The notes under the pieces are model-generated. The model had not been told where the DNA came from, made no database searches, and saw only the letters and a program-made list of their open reading frames with translations. A stretch of 11,127 nucleotides of DNA from Xenococcus sp039190385 (GTDB lineage Bacteria; Cyanobacteriota; Cyanobacteriia; Cyanobacteriales; Xenococcaceae): contig JBCCYD010000187.1 in NCBI GenBank assembly GCA_039190385.1, positions 1 through 11,127 of the forward strand. Reading direction: 5' to 3'. Positions 1 through 6,199 of this stretch are shown here, piece after piece (the first letter of the stretch is position 1; each line of letters starts with the position of its first letter). The position numbers and the translations under genes were made by a program.

Positions 1-263
1 ATGTCAAGCTCTAATTGCTCTTAAGTAAATTTATTTAAATCAAAAAAGTCTTGTAACCATTGTCAAATAAGGTATGCAGGGATCGAAATCTTTTTGCATT
101 TTTTACTTTTTTTATTCTCAAAACTTTTAATAATCTTCCTTCTTACAACTTTATGAGTATTTATGAGCCTTCATTAAATGACTCAGATCAGAAATATGAC
201 AAAACTTTTTAACAGTGCGATCACTTGCTGCAAGTAGCGCGATCTCGCTTCAGATTAAACGAC
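1..263. other. Gene-free left edge
   Basis: I see no convincing coding region here on either strand: stops are frequent and the longest open stretches lack start and ribosome-site context. It is AT-rich. Small-scale structure includes an 8-bp direct repeat TTTATGAG (150-157 and 160-167) and a 13-bp palindrome ACTTGC-T-GCAAGT (223-235) next to AGTAGCGCGATC (233-244), a 12-mer that recurs at 745-756. These resemble the small dispersed repeats common between cyanobacterial genes. No promoter is claimed. Confidence 0.6.
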
Positions 264-286
264 AAAAAACCTTGGCATTTAAACCA
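250..286. repeat. Direct repeat copy A (37 bp), containing the psb34 terminator
   Basis: This 37-bp stretch matches 1354-1390 in the same orientation at 35 of 37 positions (differences at 261/1365 and 277/1381). Copy A includes most of an intact terminator hairpin. Copy B keeps the A-run (T-run on the minus strand) but has lost most of the stem. Confidence 0.85.
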
Positions 287-290
287 AGGT
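264..290 (-). terminator. Rho-independent terminator of psb34
   Basis: Seven-bp perfect inverted repeat ACCTTGG (269-275) / CCAAGGT (284-290) around an 8-nt loop. Read on the minus strand it is followed at once by a run of T (complement of the A-run 264-269). It lies about 60 nt beyond the psb34 stop, the expected place for its terminator. Confidence 0.8.
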
Positions 291-351
291 CGAGCAGGAG
301 AAAACCAATGTTGATGAGGAGATTGTTGTTTCGCTAAGTCGTCTTAAGTAA

Positions 352-522
352 TTAGCTCACACCAAAAGAAATTAAAACTGTAGCCGTGACAACTAGAGCA
401 GCAACAGCACCTTGAACGATGTAGCGACGTTGTTCATACACTGCTGGATAATCAGCAAGATACATGGAGGTTTCAACAGCGTAGTTGTTAAGAGTTCCGT
501 TATCGAGTTGAGTAGTGTACAT
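352..522 (-). CDS. psb34: Photosystem II assembly protein Psb34 (Ssl1498-type, light-harvesting-like small protein)
   Basis: A 56-residue protein starting MYTTQLDNGTLNNYAVE and ending in one hydrophobic helix (about residues 35-54, GAVAALVVTATVLISFG), just after YEQRRYIVQG. The short polar N-terminus with LNNYA, an E-QRRY element and a single C-terminal transmembrane segment match the cyanobacterial Ssl1498/Psb34 family as I know it. Family knowledge: Psb34 binds photosystem II assembly intermediates near CP47 in the thylakoid membrane and is thought to act with or compete against high-light-inducible proteins late in assembly. The ATG at 520-522 is chosen because a strong AGAGG ribosome site lies about 9 nt upstream and the length fits the family. 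It is monocistronic, with its own promoter, HLR1 site and terminator. Confidence 0.92.
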   Translation of the reverse strand: MYTTQLDNGTLNNYAVETSMYLADYPAVYEQRRYIVQGAVAALVVTATVLISFGVS

Positions 523-550
523 AGGGCGTTACCTCTGTTTGTTACTTGTC

Positions 551-568
551 CATGTAAATAAATGTAAC
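551..568 (-). promoter_or_regulatory. HLR1-type site (putative RpaB binding) at the psb34 promoter
   Basis: On the minus strand this reads GTTACATT-TA-TTTACATG. The established HLR1 consensus is two copies of (G/T)TTACA(T/A)(T/A) separated by 2 nt, so 15 of 16 specified positions match (only the last base differs). The site overlaps the transcription start predicted from the adjacent -35/-10 pair. For RpaB, sites over the core promoter are associated with repression in low light and release in high light. Regulation here is inferred. Confidence 0.7.
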
Positions 569-572
569 AGTA

Positions 573-602
573 ATTTTAAGAAAGGTAAATAGTGTTTGAC
601 AA
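573..602 (-). promoter_or_regulatory. Putative sigma70-type promoter of psb34
   Basis: On the minus strand TTGTCA (597-602) is followed after 18 nt by TAAAAT (573-578), close to the -35 and -10 consensus. This predicts a start near 566 and a leader of about 45 nt before the psb34 ATG at 522. Confidence 0.55.
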
Positions 603-805
603 AATAAATTTTATACCCATGATTGTCTTGGCTTATCATAGAGCGCTAAAGCCTTGTCTCTAAAGGAATCGAGGGATCAATAGATGAGATATTTTTGATT
701 GTGAATAATTGAAAGTTTGTAACAAAACGCGATCGCCAGTTGTCAGTAGCGCGATCGCATGTTGGTTGTACCCTAAATATAAACCTTCTATACAGTTGCT
801 CAAAG
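603..805. other. Intergenic region between psb34 promoter and hicA 3' end
   Basis: No supported gene. It holds two HIP1 octamers (729-736 and 751-758) with AGTAGCGCGATC (745-756) between and over them, the same 12-mer as at 233-244. I see no convincing terminator for the hicBA pair, which reads into this stretch. Confidence 0.55.
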
Positions 806-1039
806 CTAGACTTGTCTCAGCAGACTGACAAATTGTTCCCGACTTAGCTCAGCATCTCGTAGAATTTTCCGCAATAATCCCTTACCAAGATCTTGACCAG
901 AATGAACTGGTACAGTCACTACTCTTCCGTCCGGATGTTTTAATCTCACATGACTCCCACGCTGACGGATGACTTCAAAACCAATCTTTTCCAACACAGC
1001 AATTAATTTTTCCGCTTTAACAGACGGCAACTTTGGCAT
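806..1039 (-). CDS. hicA: HicA-family mRNA interferase toxin (YcfA-like)
   Basis: A 77-residue protein of the HicA/YcfA double-stranded-RNA-binding-like fold. The N-terminus (LPSVKAEKLIAVLEKIGFE) is the usual first helix, followed by RQRGSHVRLKH. In this family the histidine of the G-S-H motif (His30 here) is the catalytic residue for RNA cleavage. PVHSGQDLGKGLLRKILRDA is the conserved C-terminal half. Length is normal and all key residues are present, so the toxin looks functional. It is the second gene of a two-gene unit: its ATG overlaps the stop of hicB by one base (TGATG on the minus strand), implying translational coupling, with antitoxin first. Family role: degrades mRNA when HicB is lost. 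Confidence 0.9.
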   Translation of the reverse strand: MPKLPSVKAEKLIAVLEKIGFEVIRQRGSHVRLKHPDGRVVTVPVHSGQDLGKGLLRKILRDAELSREQFVSLLRQV

Positions 1040-1257
1040 CAGATAGTGACCTTTTGAACACCAACAAATTCTGTAAAGTCATTGAATTCTTCTTCTTCTA
1101 AACACATCTCGATAACTTCTTTCATATTTTCTAAAAGCTCATCGATAGTTTTACCTTGACTATAACAAGCGGTTAACTGTGGTACTTCCCCAATGAATAT
1201 TCCATCCTCATCTTGTTCGACTATCACATAAAAGTCGCGTTTATTATTCATAATCAC
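1039..1257 (-). CDS. hicB: HicB-family antitoxin (short form)
   Basis: Up to 72 residues with the partial RNase-H-like HicB fold: DFYVIVEQDEDGIFIGEVPQL, then the short cysteine-containing ACYSQGKTIDELLENMKEVI helix region and an acidic tail. The protein ends without the C-terminal helix-turn-helix or ribbon-helix-helix domain of longer HicB proteins, so direct autoregulation is uncertain. The longest reading uses a GTG start at 1255-1257. An in-frame ATG at 1249-1251 gives 70 residues and is equally credible, since neither has a clear ribosome site. Family role: binds and neutralises HicA, encoded directly downstream with a 1-base overlap. Confidence 0.87.
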   Translation of the reverse strand: MIMNNKRDFYVIVEQDEDGIFIGEVPQLTACYSQGKTIDELLENMKEVIEMCLEEEEFNDFTEFVGVQKVTI

Positions 1258-1353
1258 TATTAATATTGCTTATATTCTCTTAATCCTATCCCATTGTGCG
1301 CTCGAAGATTTTCACCGAATTTACCCCTAATATTGGCAACAGGCGATCGCATT

Positions 1354-1390
1354 TCAGATTAAACAACAAAAAACCTTGGCGTTTAAACCA
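1354..1390. repeat. Direct repeat copy B (37 bp), covering the pfkB 3' end
   Basis: This copy matches 250-286 at 35 of 37 positions. It contains the stop codon and last residues of the kinase gene (stop 1383-1385). The hairpin arm that makes copy A a terminator is mostly lost here: only a short TGG/CCA stem remains before the minus-strand T-run, so it may be a weak terminator at best. Confidence 0.8.
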
Positions 1391-2288
1391 TAAAATCGAT
1401 AATTTCTGGCATTGTCGATAAGTTTCCTCTACCGCCTATGCGTTGAGCATTGATCGCAGCTGCGGCAGTTGCTCGTTGGGCAGATTCTCTCAATGTGAAC
1501 CCAGAAACAAGACAAAACAAAAAAACACCATGATAAACATCTCCGCAACCAGTGGTATCAATAACCTTATCCAGTTGAAAAGCAGGTTGATGGAAATTTT
1601 CTGCTTGCTTGCTAAAAATATAGCTGCCGCGATCGCCATCGGTAATTACAACCAGTTCAGATCCTTGATCGAGAAAAGATTGAGCAGCATTTTGAATATT
1701 GCTTGTTTTGGTATATTTCTCAGCAAAATCTCTGGCAACAATACAAATATCGATTAGTGGTATAAGAGGATCCAATTCGTCACGATAACGACCACCTCCT
1801 CCATCAAAAGAAATCTTGACTCCATGTTCTTTGGCTAAGCGACATGCTTTCAGGCAATATTGAAGATGTCTGCCATTGAGATGTAGGATTTTAGCTTTTT
1901 TGATGATTTCTAAAGAAAAGTCATTGTCTATCAATTCTGGTGTATTACCTGGACGATAGGCGATCGCCCTTTTGCCATCACCTTCTCTGATCCAAACAGA
2001 CGCGATCGCAGATGTGGTGCCGGGTGTAATTTGAATATGTTTTGTCTCAACACCGTAATTGTTAAATTCTTCGAGGATAGATTGACCAACAAAATCATCT
2101 CCCAGGGAATCTATCATAGCTACTTTAGCTCCCAATTTAGCTGCGGCGACAAGAGCTGTGGCAACTGGGCCCCCTCCTTGAAATTTGGCATTAATTGCTT
2201 GTTGAACGCTGTCTTCAGAAGGAAACTCTTTAACGATTGTCAGGATATCCAATGTGGAAACCCCAATTCCTACTATGTCGTAATTCAT
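1383..2288 (-). CDS. PfkB/ribokinase-family carbohydrate kinase
   Basis: A 301-residue cytosolic kinase of normal length for the PfkB family. The N-terminal strand VGIGVSTLDIL is followed by the glycine motif QGGGPVATA (37-45), typical of the substrate-side signature. The C-terminal signature DTTGCGDVYHGVF begins at residue 244, with Asp250 as the expected catalytic base and the preceding glycines forming the anion hole. The GCGD variant in place of GAGD and the FDGGGGR segment (161-167) are recognisable variations. It should phosphorylate a sugar or sugar-like alcohol with ATP; the substrate cannot be read from sequence, although the D-T-T-G-x-G-D-V-x-H-G form recalls sulfofructose-kinase-like members. 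It begins 10 nt after the DUF2283 stop and closes an operon with a sodium:solute symporter, suggesting it traps the imported solute. Confidence 0.88.
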   Translation of the reverse strand: MNYDIVGIGVSTLDILTIVKEFPSEDSVQQAINAKFQGGGPVATALVAAAKLGAKVAMIDSLGDDFVGQSILEEFNNYGVETKHIQITPGTTSAIASVWIREGDGKRAIAYRPGNTPELIDNDFSLEIIKKAKILHLNGRHLQYCLKACRLAKEHGVKISFDGGGGRYRDELDPLIPLIDICIVARDFAEKYTKTSNIQNAAQSFLDQGSELVVITDGDRGSYIFSKQAENFHQPAFQLDKVIDTTGCGDVYHGVFLFCLVSGFTLRESAQRATAAAAINAQRIGGRGNLSTMPEIIDFMV

Positions 2289-2298
2289 AAGTAATAGC

Positions 2299-2548
2299 TT
2301 AAGCTAATTTATTAGCAGTTATAGTTTCGAAGTTAACTTGAGTTGTCTCGGCATTAGAATCGATAAAGTTTAACTTTTCAAAACCAATAACTTGACCATC
2401 TTTGTTTTTCATTAAAATTATTTCATTTCCTGTCTCTTCGACCTCATATTCCTCCTCTGGTTCGCCAAACCAAACAACTAAAGTATTACCAACGCGATCA
2501 GGCAAAGCCTGGCACTTCGTGATCGTGAAAAACTTTTACTTTTGCCAT
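2299..2548 (-). pseudogene. DUF2283-family gene with a frameshifting palindromic insertion
   Basis: An ATG at 2546-2548 opens MAKVKVFHDHE, then the frame runs into VPGFA and a TGA at 2498-2500. The rest of the protein (GNTLVVWFGEPEEEYEVEE, ending 2299-2301 with TAA) continues one base out of frame, carrying the C-terminal EKLNF element usual in DUF2283. Removing 25 nt (about 2490-2514) joins HDHE directly to GNTLVVWF and restores a 74-residue protein of normal family length. The remaining downstream frame can also be read from a TTG at 2503-2505 inside the insertion, giving 68 residues, so reinitiation cannot be excluded. It sits 18 nt after the symporter stop and 10 nt before the kinase start. 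DUF2283 has no established function. The boundaries of the insert rest on my recollection of family sequences. Confidence 0.7.
2493..2527. repeat. Small palindromic element inside the DUF2283 gene
   Basis: The core AGGC-AAA-GCCT (2500-2510) is a perfect hairpin. CGATCA (2495-2500) and TGATCG (2520-2525) form a second, outer inverted repeat. The style (short GC-rich palindromes around a GATC core) resembles small dispersed cyanobacterial repeats. About 25 nt of it appears to be extra relative to the normal gene. Confidence 0.55.
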
Positions 2549-2566
2549 ATTTTTGTTCTTTTTTTA

Positions 2567-4018
2567 TTAAAGACTACTTTCTTTTATAAGTTTAGTAAAT
2601 CTTTGACTACCTAAGCTTACGACGATAAAAGTAATCAAACTAACAAAAAATGTCACAGTTGTGCTGCCAATAGGAATAGGCATTATATCTAAAGTAATAA
2701 TAATATTAGTCAAACACAAAGTTAATAAGCCCAGAAACATTGCACTAATTACCCCAATTTTAGTACTCCTTTTCCAACTAAAAACACCAATAGTTGGCCA
2801 TAAAAGGAGAGTTGCCACAGTTGCCCCAAAAGTAACTAAAGGAGCAAGAGAGCCTCGTCCAATTGACGATAAAGTTAAGACTACTGCCAGAATTAGAGTA
2901 ATCACAGAAATAGCTTGAGCTAATTTATATTCTGCTTTTTCCGAAAGAGGATTGGGTAAAAATTTTTCTACAATATCGCGAGTAAAAATTGAGGCGACAG
3001 AAAGTAAAATACTATCAATAGAACTCATGCCACAAGCAAAGACTGCTACCACAATCAAGGCTCCTCCCAAGGGAAAATTGAGATTAAACATTTCTGCTAC
3101 TAGGCGATCGCTATCCTGAATTTGACCATATAACATCGCTGTTCCCATAACTCCCATAAGCAGTAAAGCAATTTTCACACCAAACCCAACCGCAAAATTC
3201 CAGGTAGCAGCATCTTTGACAATCTTTTCGGATCTTCCCATCATTGTTCTTTGGAAAATTTGTGGCCAGAGAAAATAAGCGAAAGACCAGGAAAAAACTT
3301 GCTCGAAAAATACTGGGGTATTGCCTCGGTTGAAAACCAATTTTTCAGGAATAACTTCAGTTAAAGTGACAAATCCTGTAGTAAGACCGCCTGCCCAAAT
3401 AGTAAATAAAACAGCACTAGCAATAATTAAAGTGAGAAAAAATAATCCTTGAATAACATCTGTCCAAATAACAGCTCTCGCCCCACCAAAAAATACATAA
3501 ATACCTGTAGAAATTGCTAATAATAATACTGCTTGTTCATAGGTAATGACGTGATTAGTTGCTGAGGAAAAAACTTTGCCCACAGCTACAAATTGCACAA
3601 TTAAAAAAGGAAATACGGAAACTAAACCAATGATCACAGTTAGAGCATAAATTACTGGAGATTTATAGTGATTGCCAAAAAGTTCTGCTTGGGTGATGAT
3701 ATTTTCTGCTTTAGCTTTTTTCCAGATGAGAGGGCCAAAATACCATGTTAACCAACATGCGATCGCCAGGGCAATAACTGTTTGTCCAAATAAAATACCG
3801 CCTCGATAGACAAAAGCGGGAGCGGCAGTTAAAGCTAAACCATTGATTTTAGTTGCAGTCAAGGTACCAATGAGAGCAATTAGCCCGGTGTTGCGACCAG
3901 CGACAAAATAATCTTCAACGGTTTCTTTGCTAGAGCGATGAGCGAAATAGCCGACAACTTTAATTATGACTAGATAGATAATGATCAGCGCGATCGTCAA
4001 AGTGGAAATTGAGGGCAT
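2567..4018 (-). CDS. Sodium:solute symporter family (SSS, SLC5-like) transporter
   Basis: A 483-residue inner-membrane protein with about 13 hydrophobic segments and the SSS landmarks in order: EDYFVAGR (35-42) after the first helix, GGARAVIWTDVIQGL (178-192), QIFQRTMMGRS (253-263), and GMSSIDSILLSVASIFTRDI (330-349). The last is the TM8 segment whose paired serines form the second sodium site in vSGLT-type transporters. The family imports sugars, amino acids, nucleosides, vitamins or similar solutes with Na+; the substrate cannot be told here. It is the first gene of a unit with DUF2283 and a PfkB kinase, which favours a phosphorylatable solute. Oddly, no ribosome site is visible: four heptanucleotide repeats sit two bases upstream of the ATG. 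Confidence 0.9.
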   Translation of the reverse strand: MPSISTLTIALIIIYLVIIKVVGYFAHRSSKETVEDYFVAGRNTGLIALIGTLTATKINGLALTAAPAFVYRGGILFGQTVIALAIACWLTWYFGPLIWKKAKAENIITQAELFGNHYKSPVIYALTVIIGLVSVFPFLIVQFVAVGKVFSSATNHVITYEQAVLLLAISTGIYVFFGGARAVIWTDVIQGLFFLTLIIASAVLFTIWAGGLTTGFVTLTEVIPEKLVFNRGNTPVFFEQVFSWSFAYFLWPQIFQRTMMGRSEKIVKDAATWNFAVGFGVKIALLLMGVMGTAMLYGQIQDSDRLVAEMFNLNFPLGGALIVVAVFACGMSSIDSILLSVASIFTRDIVEKFLPNPLSEKAEYKLAQAISVITLILAVVLTLSSIGRGSLAPLVTFGATVATLLLWPTIGVFSWKRSTKIGVISAMFLGLLTLCLTNIIITLDIMPIPIGSTTVTFFVSLITFIVVSLGSQRFTKLIKESSL

Positions 4019-4020
4019 TG

Positions 4021-4048
4021 AATAAGTAATAAGTAATGAGTAATAAGT
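4021..4048. repeat. Heptanucleotide tandem repeat (STRR-like), 4 copies
   Basis: Copies are AATAAGT (4021-4027), AATAAGT (4028-4034), AATGAGT (4035-4041) and AATAAGT (4042-4048), followed by a degenerate copy. Heptamer short tandemly repeated repetitive sequences are known in cyanobacteria. This one occupies the place where the ribosome-binding site of the symporter gene should be. A single related heptamer (AAGTAAT, 2289-2295) sits directly upstream of the kinase start. Confidence 0.8.
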
Positions 4049-4116
4049 AAGAGTTAAAGGTTCAATAGATTATTTTAGGTTTGTTTCGGCATCAAGAAAT
4101 TATTAGTTCAATATGC

Positions 4117-6054
4117 TTAATAGCTGCTCAATTTTTCTAAACTTTCTTTCGCAGTAGCACGGACGATTCGATTGCTATCTTGAGCTAATATTTCTAAAGT
4201 ATCTCTGAGCGTGTTTTGATTTTGAGCTATGGCATATCTTTCTAGCCAAGATATTGAGTCACTATGTTCAGTTAAGACAAAACTCGCCGCATAATCGCTG
4301 AATAAAAGAGCTAGGCGACTCAATGATGGTGTTTCAAATTTGGCAAAGTTCTTAAAGATGAGTTTTTTTATTTCGTAGGTACATTTAGGGTTTGCTGAAA
4401 CAGATCCACGAACTAAATCATCTCGATCATTAGCAAGTTGTTCTAATATACTGATTGGTGTATTGTGATTTTTAGCTACAAAAAAACGAACCTCAATATC
4501 AGAATCATTTGCCAAATTTTTTAGAATATTTGATGATGCACTGGGATTTTCAGCTATGCTTCTACGAACTGAATCGATAGAATCATTAGCAAGTGATTGA
4601 AGTATATCTTGTGTCGTACTAGGATTCTTAGCAACATTTTCTCGCACAGCAGGACTAGAGTTCGTAGAAAGAAAGTTTAAAATTTTTGCAGATGAGCTAG
4701 GATTCTCTGCTAAATATTGATGAATCAGATTAGAGTTACTAGAATCAGCAGCGAGAAATTCTAGTATTCGTAATGGTGTACTCGAATTTTTTGCCACCCC
4801 ATTAATAACTACAGTATCGGGATCATTTGCAAGTAAGTCTAAAATGCTTACTGGTGTACTAGGATTTTCAGCTACACGATATCGAACCCAGCGATCAGAA
4901 TCATTAGCAAGTAATTCAAGTATACTCGGTGTTAAGCCAATATTTTCTGCCAAGTATCGGCGTTTACTTTTACTGGGATCTTTGGCGAAAGATTCAAGAA
5001 TTTTCACTGGTGTATTTGGGTTTTTTGCAACAAGCTCACTAACCTGAAAATTATCATCATTAGCTAGTATTTTAAGTTTATCTTTCGGTGTATTGGGGTT
5101 TCCTGCTACCCACATACGAACTCTCTCACTTGAATCACTAGCTAGTATTGCGAGTTTATTTGTTGTGGTTTTAGTATTTTGAGCTACCCACATACGAACG
5201 CTCTCACTTGGATCTTCAGCAAGTGATTCTATTATTTCAACGGTAGTGTTCGGATTGCCAATTACATCCCTACGAACCATGTAATTGCGATCGCGTGATA
5301 AAAGTTCGAGTATATCCAGTGGAGTATTGGGATTTCCTGCAACACTGTTACGAATCCAACGAGTGGGATCATGTCCCAGTTGTCTTAACCAAGTTTTGGT
5401 TGTGTTGGGATTTTTTCCTAAATTGTTTCTAAATTCTAAATTTTCTAAAATTACAGGAGGAATGAACTCAAGAAAGTTAGTTAATAATTCAGAATAAATG
5501 AACACTTTATTAAATTCTTCTTCATTAAAGTAATTATCTAGAATATCATATTTAATAGGTGTTTCTCGAATTATTATAGCTGCTTCCTCATGCCATCCTT
5601 CTGACATTTCTCCTGATATAGCAACGTTCATTTTTGCCATGTATGCTATGATTTTGTCCTGATGGTTAGCGGCATAATTCAATAAGAATTCTGGGACTTG
5701 CGGTTGTTGAATTAGACTAGCTAAAGTGTCTGAAGCAATATGTTCTACACTTTTTAAATCTTCTAATGTTAAACGCGAGAAAATAGGGTTATTTAATAGC
5801 TCTCGTGGAAAGTAATCGCCTATCACAAAAAGTTTTATTATAGGAGTGTTAGGATTGCCAGCTATGGCTTTTCTGACAGCTTTGCTATCATAATGTGCTA
5901 GTTTTCCTAATAAATCTGGTGGTGCTGCGATATTTTGCGCCACTGCTTCTGCTAGCTTATCGCTAAGGCTAGCTAATTCCTGCAAACGCTCTTTTGGGGT
6001 GTTTTCGCGTCTTGCTTCTGCTATGAGATCGGCAACATTCTTAATTTCTTCCAT
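4117..6054 (-). CDS. Leucine-rich-repeat-variant (LRV) solenoid protein
   Basis: A 645-residue protein dominated by a 26-residue repeat of the form NPNTPxxxLxxLAxDxxxxVRxxVAxN, the signature of the LRV family (alternating alpha and 3-10 helices in a right-handed solenoid). Thirteen consecutive repeats occupy residues 216-555, one of them 28 residues long. About two further repeats lie at 18-68 and one near 612-638. Residues about 77-205 form a non-repeat insertion. The founding LRV protein of Azotobacter carries a cysteine cluster for a 4Fe-4S centre; here the only cysteine is Cys558, so no such cluster can form. There is no signal peptide or membrane segment, so a cytosolic scaffold or binding role is likely but unproven. 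The ATG at 6052-6054 has no obvious ribosome site. It is transcribed away from the SNF2 gene and ends 98 nt before the symporter. Confidence 0.85.
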   Translation of the reverse strand: MEEIKNVADLIAEARRENTPKERLQELASLSDKLAEAVAQNIAAPPDLLGKLAHYDSKAVRKAIAGNPNTPIIKLFVIGDYFPRELLNNPIFSRLTLEDLKSVEHIASDTLASLIQQPQVPEFLLNYAANHQDKIIAYMAKMNVAISGEMSEGWHEEAAIIIRETPIKYDILDNYFNEEEFNKVFIYSELLTNFLEFIPPVILENLEFRNNLGKNPNTTKTWLRQLGHDPTRWIRNSVAGNPNTPLDILELLSRDRNYMVRRDVIGNPNTTVEIIESLAEDPSESVRMWVAQNTKTTTNKLAILASDSSERVRMWVAGNPNTPKDKLKILANDDNFQVSELVAKNPNTPVKILESFAKDPSKSKRRYLAENIGLTPSILELLANDSDRWVRYRVAENPSTPVSILDLLANDPDTVVINGVAKNSSTPLRILEFLAADSSNSNLIHQYLAENPSSSAKILNFLSTNSSPAVRENVAKNPSTTQDILQSLANDSIDSVRRSIAENPSASSNILKNLANDSDIEVRFFVAKNHNTPISILEQLANDRDDLVRGSVSANPKCTYEIKKLIFKNFAKFETPSLSRLALLFSDYAASFVLTEHSDSISWLERYAIAQNQNTLRDTLEILAQDSNRIVRATAKESLEKLSSY

Positions 6055-6199
6055 AATTAAGAGATTATAGCGTTGCTTTTTCTTTGCGATCTATACTAAT
6101 TCACACCAGACGTATAGTAGTTGCCAAAATCAAAATAATTAAAATGGGAAAAACCCGATAAAATTCTAACTACAACGAGAAAATGCAAAATTAATATTC
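6055..6199. promoter_or_regulatory. Divergent intergenic region between LRV and SNF2 genes
   Basis: These 145 bp must hold promoters for both neighbours. On the minus strand TATAAT (6064-6069) is a perfect -10 hexamer close to the LRV gene start, but no good -35 is seen and the predicted leader would be only a few bases. A 6-bp inverted repeat CTATAC (6091-6096) / GTATAG (6112-6117) could be an operator. No convincing plus-strand promoter was found. Confidence 0.35.

Noticed and set aside
1..24. Seven-codon ATG frame at the left edge
   Set aside because: It ends at once in TAA and shows no coding signal.
1443..1757. Plus-strand open frame of 104 codons inside the kinase gene
   Set aside because: It lies antisense to a well-supported PfkB gene and has no family resemblance or ribosome site.
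2295..2306. 12-bp palindrome TAGCTTAAGCTA at the DUF2283 stop
   Set aside because: It is too short and AT-rich to be a terminator, lacks a T-run, and lies inside an apparent operon.
4117..6054. Reading the 26-residue repeats as HEAT repeats, classical LRR, or a CRISPR-like array
   Set aside because: The N-P-N-T-P plus VRxxVAxN pattern fits LRV, and at the DNA level the repeats are diverged coding repeats without spacers.
6091..6117. CTATAC/GTATAG inverted repeat as an operator or terminator
   Set aside because: Six bp with a 15-nt gap is weak; kept only as a remark on the divergent promoter region.
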